DNA from: UMGS1387 sp045540015
Lineage (GTDB): Bacteria; Bacillota; Clostridia; Oscillospirales; CAG-382
NCBI GenBank assembly: GCA_045540015.1
Contig: JAZQGP010000028.1
Location: 1 to 64,000 of the forward strand
Reading direction: 5' to 3'
DNA length: 64,000 bases
In this document: positions 56,222-64,000 of the stretch, one piece after another
Position numbering within the stretch: position 1 is the first letter of the stretch
How the letters are laid out: each line of letters starts with the position of its first letter
The notes under the pieces: generated by a model
Told to the model about the DNA's origin: nothing
Databases searched by the model: none
The model's input: only the letters and a program-made list of their open reading frames with translations
Translations under genes and position numbers: made by a program

Positions 56222-56646
56222 CGGAAAATGTAATGTCACAAGGCTCAGAGCGTGAGGCTGACGGATACGGCATACTCGCTCTTGCATATATGGGTGATGC
56301 CGTAATGGAGCTTTTCGCAAGAGACCTTGTGCTTCATGAAAGCGGCGAAACCAAACCCGGAGGGTTAGTTCGAGCATCAAAGGCGTATGTTACGTGTGAA
56401 GCTCAAAGCGATGCGGTTGAAAAAATACTGGAGCATCTTTCTGAAAAGGAAATGAGTGTTTATAAGAGAGGAAGAAACGCAAAAACGCATTTTTCTCCCA
56501 AACACGGTGAGCTTATTCAGTACAGACGTGCAACAGGCTTTGAAGCACTTATGGGGCATCTTTATATTTCGGGTAATATTGAAAGGGCAAAGGAGCTTTT
56601 CCTGCTTGCCTTTGCAGAAAAACAGGATAAGGAAGAAACAAATTGA
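56218..56646 (+). CDS. mrnC: Mini-ribonuclease 3
   Basis: Mini-III is a dimeric RNase III-fold nuclease that matures 23S rRNA in Bacillota. The protein (142 residues) has the RNase III catalytic signature LAYMGDAVMELFAR and a second conserved GFEALMGHLYISG segment, without a dsRNA-binding domain. Its ATG overlaps the cysS stop by 4 nt. In Bacillus the next genes are trmH/rlmB and rae1 (yacP); here pth follows, and the Rae1-like domain is fused to a GTPase at 14355-16934. Confidence 0.92.
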   Translation: MTENVMSQGSEREADGYGILALAYMGDAVMELFARDLVLHESGETKPGGLVRASKAYVTCEAQSDAVEKILEHLSEKEMSVYKRGRNAKTHFSPKHGELIQYRRATGFEALMGHLYISGNIERAKELFLLAFAEKQDKEETN

Positions 56647-57269
56647 AGGATATTTTTGCTCTTTTTAAGCAGATTGAATCGGAGAAAAAGGAAACTGTAC
56701 CTGTAACACATATGCTTGTGGGACTTGGAAATCCGGGTGATAAGTATACTTTTACACGGCACAATACAGGCTTTCTCTGTCTTGACTATATTGCACAAAA
56801 GCTTTCGGTCAAACCCGACAGAGTAAAGTTTAAATCGCTTTGCTGTGAGTGTATGCTTGGCACAAAAAGAACACTTCTCTTAAAGCCGCAGACCTTTATG
56901 AATAATTCGGGAGAAGCGGTAAAGGAAGCAGCGCACTTTTATAAGATACCGACGGAGAATATAACGGTTATCTTTGATGATATATCTCTTGATGTAGGAC
57001 GAATGAGAATACGCGCTAAAGGCAGTCACGGCGGACATAACGGAATAAAGAGTATAGTAGAGCATCTTTCGAGCGATGCGTTTCCGAGAATAAAGGTTGG
57101 AATCGGTGCAAAACCGCATCCCGAAATGGACCTTGCAGACTGGGTTCTTTCTAAATTTACCGACAGTGAGCAGAAAACTCTGTTTGAGCTTTTTAATAAC
57201 GTATATAATGCTGCTACTCTTATAGGCGACGGAAAAATCCCTGAGGCTATGAATAAGTATAACAGCTGA
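56643..57269 (+). CDS. pth: peptidyl-tRNA hydrolase
   Basis: Pth frees peptides from peptidyl-tRNA that drops off the ribosome. The 208-residue protein has the family start MLVGLGNPGDKYTFTRHNTGF (catalytic His in RHNTG), KPQTFMNNSGEAV, FDDISLDVGRMRI and GSHGGHNGIKSI. The TTG start at 56643 overlaps the mrnC stop by 4 nt and gives a ~22-residue charged N-terminal extension before the usual start. An internal start would remove it, but no ribosome site supports one. Confidence 0.94.
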   Translation: MKDIFALFKQIESEKKETVPVTHMLVGLGNPGDKYTFTRHNTGFLCLDYIAQKLSVKPDRVKFKSLCCECMLGTKRTLLLKPQTFMNNSGEAVKEAAHFYKIPTENITVIFDDISLDVGRMRIRAKGSHGGHNGIKSIVEHLSSDAFPRIKVGIGAKPHPEMDLADWVLSKFTDSEQKTLFELFNNVYNAATLIGDGKIPEAMNKYNS

Positions 57270-57352
57270 GAAAAAACGGAAATTCAGTGTATTGCAAGAA
57301 AAGTTTCGGCAGATAATAGTAAAGAATATTTATCCTTAAAGAAAGGCAGGTG

Positions 57353-57370
57353 CGTCGGAAAAATCCGGCG
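57353..57370 (+). promoter_or_regulatory. hairpin between ribosome site and start codon
   Basis: CGTCGG (57353-57358) pairs with CCGGCG (57365-57370), one G-U. The only ribosome site, AAAGGCAGGTG (57342-57352), lies before it and the ATG (57378) 7 nt after it, so folding brings them to normal spacing. Confidence 0.5.
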
Positions 57371-57377
57371 AAATAAA

Positions 57378-58214
57378 ATGATATCCTCCGACGCAAAGAA
57401 GTTCTTTAAATCCGAAGCACGCAAAACCATATACGGCGACTGGCTTACGCATATTTTTGCACATTTACTTGTGTTTGTGTGCTTTGCGGGAATTGTAAGC
57501 CTCGGTCAGCAGATGGGAGTGCTTGCGTTTTCTCTCGGCATAAGCGAGCATTACGCAAGCCTGTTTCTTCTCTTTTATGATGCTGTTGCACTTTTTATGG
57601 CAATACCTCTTGTGTACGGTGTCATGTACTTTGAAATGCTGTGCAGTGAGGCAAAAAGACCAAATGCTTCGGTGGTGTTCAGTGCTTTTTCTACACCTAA
57701 AACATTGCTTTGTGCATACGAACTGTTTTTTGCACTTTTTATAAGAGTTCTTCCGTGTTTCGCTCCGGCAATAGCTGTGTGGATATATATGCAGTATTAT
57801 TACAGCCCTGACATTTTTGTTCTTCCTGTTGATATTGGCGGATTTGATGAAGCTTATTTTGTACTGTCAACAGTTTTGGTGGCACTGTTTTTTCTCGGAC
57901 TTGTGCTTTCATCAAGATTTTTTGTAGGACTGTATGTCTGCCTTAAAAGACCGTATTTACCAAAACGCGATGCTTTTTATATCGGCTCACTTTGCTGTCA
58001 TAATAACTCATCGGGACTTGTATCTTTGTTCTTCTCGTTTGTTCCTCTGCTTGTAATTTCGCTGTTTACCGTCGGAATACTGTTTGTAGCTTATACGGTT
58101 CCGTATATTACTCTTACGTTTATGAATGCGGCAAGATTTCTGTATGAAACCCAGATGAACCGCAAGGATATACAAAATCTTGTCTATGAAGACCGCTGCA
58201 ATGGCGCGGCTTAA
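57378..58214 (+). CDS. multi-pass membrane protein of unknown function
   Basis: This 278-residue protein has about six hydrophobic helices (near residues 28-50, 60-85, 110-135, 155-180, 210-245) with a short charged start and a charged C-terminal tail ending in EDRCNGAA. It is not clearly assignable; the pattern is loosely like DUF975-type membrane proteins. It sits between pth and metG on the same strand. The only plausible ribosome site (57342-57352) is separated from the ATG by a small hairpin. Confidence 0.7.
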   Translation: MISSDAKKFFKSEARKTIYGDWLTHIFAHLLVFVCFAGIVSLGQQMGVLAFSLGISEHYASLFLLFYDAVALFMAIPLVYGVMYFEMLCSEAKRPNASVVFSAFSTPKTLLCAYELFFALFIRVLPCFAPAIAVWIYMQYYYSPDIFVLPVDIGGFDEAYFVLSTVLVALFFLGLVLSSRFFVGLYVCLKRPYLPKRDAFYIGSLCCHNNSSGLVSLFFSFVPLLVISLFTVGILFVAYTVPYITLTFMNAARFLYETQMNRKDIQNLVYEDRCNGAA

Positions 58215-58261
58215 TAAAATCAACTATAATAATATCAGCTTTTCAGAAAGGACATTTCAAC

Positions 58262-60256
58262 ATGAAGGAAAAGTATTATATTACAACAGCCATACCCTAT
58301 ACTTCGGGTAAACCCCATATCGGAAACACCTATGAGATGATTCTCACGGATTGTATTGCACGCTACAAGCGTCTTTGCGGCTATGACGTATTGTTTCTTA
58401 CAGGTGCAGACGAACACGGTCAGAAGATTGAGAATGCTGCTGCTGAAAAGGGCATTTCTCCTCAGCAGTATGTTGATAATATCACGGGAGAAATGAAGAA
58501 TATCTGGAGTAAAATGAATATCAGCTACGACAGATTTATACGCACAACCGACGATTATCACGTAAAGGCTGTGCAGAAAATATTCAAGAAGCTCTACGAT
58601 AAGGGCGATATATATAAGGGCGAATATGAGGGATGGTACTGTACTCCGTGTGAATCCTTCTGGACAGATACACAGGCGGCAGACTGCAAGTGTCCCGATT
58701 GTGGCAGAGAAGTAACAAGAGCAAAGGAAGCAGCATACTTCTTAAAGCTTTCAAAGTATCAGAAGCCTCTTGAAGATTACATTGATTCTCACCCTGATTT
58801 TATTGTTCCCGAAGCAAGAAAGCGCGAGATGATAAATAACTTCATAAAGCCGGGTGTTCAGGATTTGTGTGTATCTCGTTCTACATTTAAATGGGGAGTG
58901 CCGATTGAATTTGACCCCGAACACGTTATCTACGTGTGGATGGACGCGCTTATCAACTATATCACAGCTATCGGCTATGATGTTGACGAAAAGGGCGAAT
59001 TGTATGTTAAAAACTGGCCTGCAGATTTGCAGATAATCGGTAAGGATATTCTCCGCTTCCATACAATTTACTGGCCTGTAATACTTATGGCACTTGGAGA
59101 ACCTATGCCTAAAAAGATTTTCGGTCATCCGTGGCTTCTTTCCGGCATGGATAAAATGAGTAAGTCAAGAGGAAATGTCATGTATGCGGACTATCTTTCT
59201 GACCTTATCGGAACAGACGGCGTAAGATACTACGTTCTTTCCGAAATGCCTTTTCTTAACGACGGAAGCATCACATATGAAATGCTTGTTACAAAGTTCA
59301 ATGCTGACCTTGTAAACACTCTCGGAAACCTTGTTAACCGCACAGTTGCAATGGTTAATAAGTATTTTGACGGTGTTATTCCTGCTCCTTGCGAAAAGGA
59401 CGAACAGCTTGACAACGACCTTATAAATACCGTAACCGATGGATATAAAAAGGTAACCGACTGTCTTGAAAATCTCCATGTTGCAGATGCTGCAGATGAG
59501 ATTATGACGGTACTTCGCAGACTTAATAAATATGTTGACGAAACAGCTCCGTGGGTACTCGGCAAGGACGAAGACAAGAAGGACAGACTTGCAACTGTTC
59601 TCTATAACCTCGTTGAAGGCATCCGTGTTTGCGCTACTCTTTTAAAACCCTTTATTCCGGATGCAGCAGACACAATTATCACTCAGATTTATTCTCCCGA
59701 AAATAAAACTGCTCTTTCCATAGAAAACTGGACAGACGCAGAAAAGTTCGGTTATTCCTATCCCAACGGTGCTATTGTAAATAAAACTCCTACACCTCTC
59801 TTTATGAGAATAGATGAGAAGGAGTTTAACGCTCGCCTTGAAAAGGATAGACTTGAGGCTGAAAAGCTTGAGGCAAAGAACGCAAAGGCAGACAGCAAGT
59901 CCGATAAAAAGGAAGAAGCCGAAGAAGTAAGCGAAATTACCATTGACGATTTTGCAAAGGTAAAGCTTATTTGTGCTAAGGTTCTTGAATGTGAAAAGGT
60001 TGAAAAGTCGGATAAGCTGTTAAAGCTTCAGCTTGACGACGGCAGCGGAAAACAAAGACAGGTTGTGTCGGGTATTGCAAAGGCATACTCGCCCGAAGAG
60101 CTTATCGGCAAGAAGATTGTGCTTGTATCAAACTTAAAACCCGTAAAGCTCCGTGGTGTTGATAGCTTCGGCATGATACTCGCAGCAGGTGAGGGCGACA
60201 AGATAAACGTTGTTTTCCTTGACGATGCCGTAGAACCCGGTGCATCCGTAAGATAA
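58262..60256 (+). CDS. metG: methionyl-tRNA synthetase
   Basis: Class I synthetase charging both initiator and elongator tRNA-Met. The 664-residue protein has the HIGH motif in PYTSGKPHIGNTYE, a zinc-binding insert (CTPCESFW ... CKCPDCGR), the KMSKS loop MDKMSKSRGNV, a helical anticodon domain, a Lys/Glu-rich linker (~540-560) and a C-terminal EMAP-II/Trbp111-like tRNA-binding domain (VKLICAKVLECEKVEKSDKLLKLQLDDG) used for dimerisation. AGAAAGGAC ribosome site. The final A of the stop TAA is the first base of the tatD ATG. Confidence 0.96.
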   Translation: MKEKYYITTAIPYTSGKPHIGNTYEMILTDCIARYKRLCGYDVLFLTGADEHGQKIENAAAEKGISPQQYVDNITGEMKNIWSKMNISYDRFIRTTDDYHVKAVQKIFKKLYDKGDIYKGEYEGWYCTPCESFWTDTQAADCKCPDCGREVTRAKEAAYFLKLSKYQKPLEDYIDSHPDFIVPEARKREMINNFIKPGVQDLCVSRSTFKWGVPIEFDPEHVIYVWMDALINYITAIGYDVDEKGELYVKNWPADLQIIGKDILRFHTIYWPVILMALGEPMPKKIFGHPWLLSGMDKMSKSRGNVMYADYLSDLIGTDGVRYYVLSEMPFLNDGSITYEMLVTKFNADLVNTLGNLVNRTVAMVNKYFDGVIPAPCEKDEQLDNDLINTVTDGYKKVTDCLENLHVADAADEIMTVLRRLNKYVDETAPWVLGKDEDKKDRLATVLYNLVEGIRVCATLLKPFIPDAADTIITQIYSPENKTALSIENWTDAEKFGYSYPNGAIVNKTPTPLFMRIDEKEFNARLEKDRLEAEKLEAKNAKADSKSDKKEEAEEVSEITIDDFAKVKLICAKVLECEKVEKSDKLLKLQLDDGSGKQRQVVSGIAKAYSPEELIGKKIVLVSNLKPVKLRGVDSFGMILAAGEGDKINVVFLDDAVEPGASVR

Positions 60257-61050
60257 TGATATTCGATTCACATGCCCATTACGATGATGAACGTTTTAAC
60301 GGAATACGCGAACAAATTCTCGTTGATGTTCATAAAAAGGGCGTAGAGAGAATTACAAATATCGGTGCAAGCCTGAAGTCGAGTGAAAGCTCTATCAGAC
60401 TTTCCGAAAAATATGATTTTGTATACGCATCAGTCGGTGTTCATCCCTCGGATGCGGTACGTGATATGCAAAATGCTGACTGGCTGACACGTATTGAACA
60501 GATGTACAGTCACGAAAAATGCGTTGCCATAGGCGAGATTGGACTTGACTATTACTGGACGCAGGATGATAAAGAGCAGCAGAAGGAATGCTTTCGTGCA
60601 CAGATGGACTTAGCACAAAAGCTTTCTGCACCTGTTATTATACACGACAGAGATGCACACGCAGATGTTCTTGAAATAATGAAAGAGTTTCCCTCGGTAA
60701 CGGGCGTTGTCCATAGCTTTTCGGGTAGCTATGAAATGGCAAAAGAGGTTATGAACCTCGGATATTACATCTCGGTCAACGGAGTTGTAACCTTTAAAAA
60801 CGCAAGGAAAATTGTTGAGATTGTTGAGAGATTGAGAGAACTTCATCCCGATGCAACAAAGAGAATTCTTGTGGAAACCGACTGCCCGTATCTTACACCC
60901 GTTCCTTTCAGAGGACAGCTTAACCACTCGGATTATATAAGCTTCACGGCAGACAAGTGTGCAGAGCTTCTGGGAATTACTCCTGAAGAGTTTTGCAGAT
61001 TGACATATGAAAACGCGTGCCGTTTTTACGGATTGGAGTGTGACATATGA
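60256..61050 (+). CDS. tatD: TatD-family metal-dependent DNase
   Basis: The 264-residue TIM-barrel hydrolase has the metal ligands DSHAHYDD at the N-terminus, GEIGLDYYW (Glu), PVIIHDRDAH, VVHSFSGS and ETDCPYLTP. TatD/YcfH proteins are metal-dependent nucleases involved in DNA repair or RNA quality control; in Bacillus yabD also follows metS. It overlaps metG by one base and the SDR gene by four. Confidence 0.93.
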   Translation: MIFDSHAHYDDERFNGIREQILVDVHKKGVERITNIGASLKSSESSIRLSEKYDFVYASVGVHPSDAVRDMQNADWLTRIEQMYSHEKCVAIGEIGLDYYWTQDDKEQQKECFRAQMDLAQKLSAPVIIHDRDAHADVLEIMKEFPSVTGVVHSFSGSYEMAKEVMNLGYYISVNGVVTFKNARKIVEIVERLRELHPDATKRILVETDCPYLTPVPFRGQLNHSDYISFTADKCAELLGITPEEFCRLTYENACRFYGLECDI

Positions 61051-61778
61051 AAACCGTGCTTGTAACAGGCGCTACAGGCGGAATAGGCAATGCAATTGCA
61101 ACTGCTTTTGCAAAGAACGGCTATAATGTTGCCGTACATACCTTTTCTAAAATTAAAAAGGCAGAGGCACTCTGCACCGAGCTTTCGCAGAATTTCGGTA
61201 TAAAGGCAATTTCAGTTTGTGCAGATGTTTCAAAACAGAGCGAAGTTGACGCAATGATGAAAGAAATTTCATCGTTCTTTGGCGGTGTGGATGTTCTGGT
61301 CAATAACGCGGGCATATCGCAAATAAAAATGCTGTGTGACGTAACCGAAGAAGATTGGGACAGAATGCTTGACGTAAATGTAAAAGGTGCATATCTGTGC
61401 ACAAATGCTGTCACTTCTCACATGGTGCATAACAAGTGGGGAAGAATAATAAACATTTCTTCTGTATGGGGAGTGTGCGGTGCTTCCTGTGAGGTGCATT
61501 ATTCGGCTTCAAAATCGGCACTTGTCGGATTTACAAAAGCACTCTCAAAAGAGCTTGCTCCAAGTGGCATTACTGTAAACTGCGTGTGTCCCGGTCTTAT
61601 TGATACCGAGATGAACAGACATCTCTCAAATGACGAACTTTCGGATATAGTGGCGGATATACCTGTCGGAAGAATCGGCTCGCCTGAGGACGTCGCAAAC
61701 TCCGTAATGTTCTTTGCTGATGAAAAAAGCTCATATGTAACGGCACAGACACTTAATGTTGACGGCGGATGGATTTAA
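61047..61778 (+). CDS. short-chain dehydrogenase/reductase (FabG-like)
   Basis: The 243-residue SDR has the cofactor loop TGATGGIGNAIA, NNAGI, the catalytic Ser (NISSVWG), YSASK (Tyr and Lys) and the C-terminal VDGGWI typical of FabG-type enzymes. It may act as 3-oxoacyl-ACP reductase, but no fatty-acid genes are nearby and the TGATGGIG/SVWG variants make the substrate uncertain. NAD(P)H is the expected cofactor. Its ATG overlaps the tatD stop by 4 nt; last gene of the metG run. Confidence 0.85.
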   Translation: MKTVLVTGATGGIGNAIATAFAKNGYNVAVHTFSKIKKAEALCTELSQNFGIKAISVCADVSKQSEVDAMMKEISSFFGGVDVLVNNAGISQIKMLCDVTEEDWDRMLDVNVKGAYLCTNAVTSHMVHNKWGRIINISSVWGVCGASCEVHYSASKSALVGFTKALSKELAPSGITVNCVCPGLIDTEMNRHLSNDELSDIVADIPVGRIGSPEDVANSVMFFADEKSSYVTAQTLNVDGGWI

Positions 61779-61792
61779 GAAAAAAATATACT

Positions 61793-61825
61793 AAAGAAGA
61801 AATCTTTGTGGTTTCTTCTTTTTGC
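61793..61825 (+). terminator. terminator of metG-tatD-SDR
   Basis: AAAGAAGAAA (61793-61802) pairs with TTTCTTCTTT (61812-61821), followed by TTTGC. Confidence 0.8.
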
Positions 61826-61889
61826 TTATAATGCGGATTGAAAACAGTATAACATCCGATTTTCTTAATTAAATTCCATTATTTCGTAA

Positions 61890-61917
61890 TTTACAATGTC
61901 GTAAAATGTGGTAAAAT
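61890..61917 (+). promoter_or_regulatory. promoter of the LamG-phosphoesterase gene
   Basis: TTTACA (61890-61895), 16 nt and TAAAAT (61912-61917). Confidence 0.5.
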
Positions 61918-61951
61918 ATTAATATAAACACAGTAAAAGGAGTTGAATCTG

Positions 61952-64000
61952 ATGAAAAAAATGAGGGTTTTGCTTGTAGCTGCATTGCTTTTGGCTATGT
62001 GCGCATTCAGCATAGCTGTCAGTGCGTCAGAAGATATCGGCATGACTTTCACGGCAGAGGACTACTATTTCACAGCGAAGAATATAACAACATTCCCAAA
62101 GACATATGAAGCAACTGTTTGCTTTCCCAAGGATATGTCTACATCTGCAACAAGTGTGATATTCGGTAATTCCGGTGATTCAAGTATCAACGTTACGTCA
62201 TTTCAGGTTACTAAAGACGGATATCCGCAGATTTACATAAAGGATGTTAACCATCCGGACCAAACGCTGGGTGTGCCTTTTTCAAATGTAAGCCTTTTTA
62301 CAGGAGAAAAAACGCATGTAGCCATAACTGTTGATAACGGAAATTATAAGTGCTACATAAACGGAGAGCTTGTTCAGACGATTCCCGGTGTGGCATATTC
62401 ATGGTATCCGTTGGAAATTGATTCACCTATGTATCTCGGAGGAGATATAAGAGATGGAAACACATTGTATTTTAAAGGCACTATTTACGATGTTGCAATC
62501 TTTGATGAAGTAAGAACGGCTGACGAAATAGCTCTCGACTACGCTTGTCTTGACTATACCGACGAAAGCCTCATGGCAGCATATGATGTTGAAGCAATCA
62601 GCGACGGAACAATGCCATTGTTTATTGAGGATAAGAGTGCTAACGGCATAAACCTTGTAACTTCATCGGGCGGTCTTGATTTTACCGCGGACCAATATTA
62701 TGTTTCAAAGAACAATCTTACCGTGTTTCCGAAAACCTATGAAGCAACCATATATTTTCCCGAAGACATGGAGTCTTCAACTGCGGGCGTGATTTTCGGC
62801 AATGCAGGTGACGCAAGCATCAACTGCACCTCCTTCCAAGTGTTCGCAAACGGACATCCCGGATTTTATATCAGAGGTATCGGTGGAGATGAAACACTCG
62901 GTGTTGCGTTTTCCGATGTAAACGTTTATAACGGCAAGAAGACGCATCTTGCCATAACAGTAGGAAACGGCTCGTATAAATGTTATGTGGACGGTGTTCT
63001 TGCACAGACAATAAACGGAGCGGCATTTTCAAATTTCTCCGTTGATATGAATTCAACAATGTTCATAGCAGGTGATTTCAGAGACGGAAATACACAGTAT
63101 TTTAAGGGAATAGTTTATGATATTGCTATCTTTGACGATATCAGAACTGCCGATGAAATTGAGGCAGACTTTCAGGGTGTTGCATATACTGACGAGAGTC
63201 TCATTGCAGCATATGAACTCGGCTACGACAAAAACGGAAGAAGACCGTCTGTACTTTCCGATAAGAGCACAAACAGATTTGACTTTGACCTTGAAACCCC
63301 TTGGATTTACGAAAAGGAAGCTGTTACGGATTACGATTATTCCATGGCAGTAGTGGGTGATATCCAGACAATTACATACTATTATCCCGATAAGCTTCAT
63401 CATATATTTGACTGGATTTGCGATAACGCTGGAGAAAAGAAAATGTCGCACGCATTCGTGCTTGGCGATATAACAGATAAGGATCTGGACAGCGAATACG
63501 AGCTTGCAAAGCCTCTCATTCAGCAAATGGACGAGGTTGTGCCCTATACACTTGTAAGAGGAAACCACGACTCCAAAGAACAGTATAATAAGTATTTCAC
63601 TTACGACGAGTTCGAAAATGTAAACGGCGGAAGCTACGACGGAACAATGCTTAACACTTATCAGTTCTTTAATGTGGGGGACACAAAGTTCATGTCGCTT
63701 GCACTTGATATCGGAGCAGGTGATGATGTTCTTGCATGGGCAAGTGAGGTTATCGAAGAGAACCCCGATACAAATGTCATTGTTTCAACTCATATCTACA
63801 TGAACAGCGACGGTTCACTTATGACCGAAGGTGTAGAAATGAACCCTGTTACCTGGTACGGCGGCGAAAAATATGCAGATGAAACCTGGACCGATTTCCT
63901 TTCACAGCATGAAAACATTGTGCTTGTGCTGTGCGGACATATTTCAACAGACACAATTGTTGTAAGACAGGATAAGGGCGTAAACGGTAACACCGTAACG
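61952..64000 (+). CDS. secreted LamG/metallophosphoesterase protein (3' end outside the window)
   Basis: An open frame runs from ATG 61952, 9 nt after AAAGGAG, to the end of the window (683 codons) with no stop. A signal peptide (VLLVAALLLAMCAFSIAVSA) is followed by two similar LamG/concanavalin-like domains (~residues 35-215 and ~235-420), sharing FPKTYEATxxFP, VIFGN, THxAITV and AIFDxxRTADEI. From ~450 there is a calcineurin-like phosphoesterase domain with VVGDIQT, VLGDITDKD, RGNHDS, VSTHIYM and CGHIS. Likely a cell-surface phosphoesterase that binds glycans; the substrate is unknown. Confidence 0.88.
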   Translation, partial: MKKMRVLLVAALLLAMCAFSIAVSASEDIGMTFTAEDYYFTAKNITTFPKTYEATVCFPKDMSTSATSVIFGNSGDSSINVTSFQVTKDGYPQIYIKDVNHPDQTLGVPFSNVSLFTGEKTHVAITVDNGNYKCYINGELVQTIPGVAYSWYPLEIDSPMYLGGDIRDGNTLYFKGTIYDVAIFDEVRTADEIALDYACLDYTDESLMAAYDVEAISDGTMPLFIEDKSANGINLVTSSGGLDFTADQYYVSKNNLTVFPKTYEATIYFPEDMESSTAGVIFGNAGDASINCTSFQVFANGHPGFYIRGIGGDETLGVAFSDVNVYNGKKTHLAITVGNGSYKCYVDGVLAQTINGAAFSNFSVDMNSTMFIAGDFRDGNTQYFKGIVYDIAIFDDIRTADEIEADFQGVAYTDESLIAAYELGYDKNGRRPSVLSDKSTNRFDFDLETPWIYEKEAVTDYDYSMAVVGDIQTITYYYPDKLHHIFDWICDNAGEKKMSHAFVLGDITDKDLDSEYELAKPLIQQMDEVVPYTLVRGNHDSKEQYNKYFTYDEFENVNGGSYDGTMLNTYQFFNVGDTKFMSLALDIGAGDDVLAWASEVIEENPDTNVIVSTHIYMNSDGSLMTEGVEMNPVTWYGGEKYADETWTDFLSQHENIVLVLCGHISTDTIVVRQDKGVNGNTVT

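Overview
The window looks like a chromosomal segment of an anaerobic, low-GC Gram-positive bacterium of class Clostridia, probably a gut Oscillospirales-type organism; that placement is an inference from gene content. Supporting features are an electron-bifurcating [FeFe] hydrogenase operon, a flavodiiron/rubredoxin oxygen- or NO-reductase, RNase Y, Mini-RNase III, a SpoIID-type protein, lipoprotein signal peptides, a tryptophan T-box leader, and the miaB-ymcA-mutS and cysE-cysS-mrnC gene orders known from Bacillota. No respiratory chain is seen.

Layout. 1-430: a tRNA-Arg gene and an inverted partial copy of its 3' half. 432-5296: three tandem paralogous solute-binding lipoproteins, each with its own promoter and terminator and no permease. 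5465-6989: 6-phosphofructokinase, divergent from an HPr-like protein that lacks the phosphorylatable His. 7154-14107: methyltransferase, hslO, miaB, a YmcA/YlbF protein and mutS, with a 700-bp structured repeat between the last two. 14355-16934: a TetM-like GTPase fused to a Rae1/YacP ribosome-dependent nuclease domain. 17043-19450: a lipoprotein and an orphan trpB under a Trp T-box. 19553-25917: secD-secF, a secreted protein and a two-component system. 26004-34246: a ten-gene hydrogenase operon that carries an embedded set of signalling-type proteins. 34510-37812: queT behind a candidate preQ1 riboswitch, a GH92 mannosidase and a DUF308 membrane protein. 38052-40900: tRNA-Gln followed by a small AT-rich island (acetyltransferase and an unknown protein) bordered by arrays with a 21-bp period. 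40900-41660: two more copies of the structured repeat, one of which truncates an XRE regulator. 41678-51863: flavodiiron protein, Crp/Fnr regulator, aminotransferase, 3D-domain protein, RNase Y, a DUF1835-like protein, SpoIID, and two small membrane or secreted proteins. 52086-61778: a housekeeping block (rimO-pgsA-cysE-cysS-mrnC-pth, a membrane protein, metG-tatD-SDR). 61952-end: the start of a large secreted LamG/metallophosphoesterase protein that runs off the window.

The most unusual material is (i) a family of modular, hairpin-rich intergenic elements. Three copies share a core whose main stem differs between copies by four compensatory base-pair changes, which points to a selected RNA (or DNA) structure. 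(ii) The ribosome-protection GTPase-Rae1 fusion. (iii) The hydrogenase operon with its DRTGG/ATPase/PHP/H-cluster sensor-like genes. (iv) The AT-rich island with its 21-bp-period arrays. No database search was possible, so family names rest on motifs read by eye.
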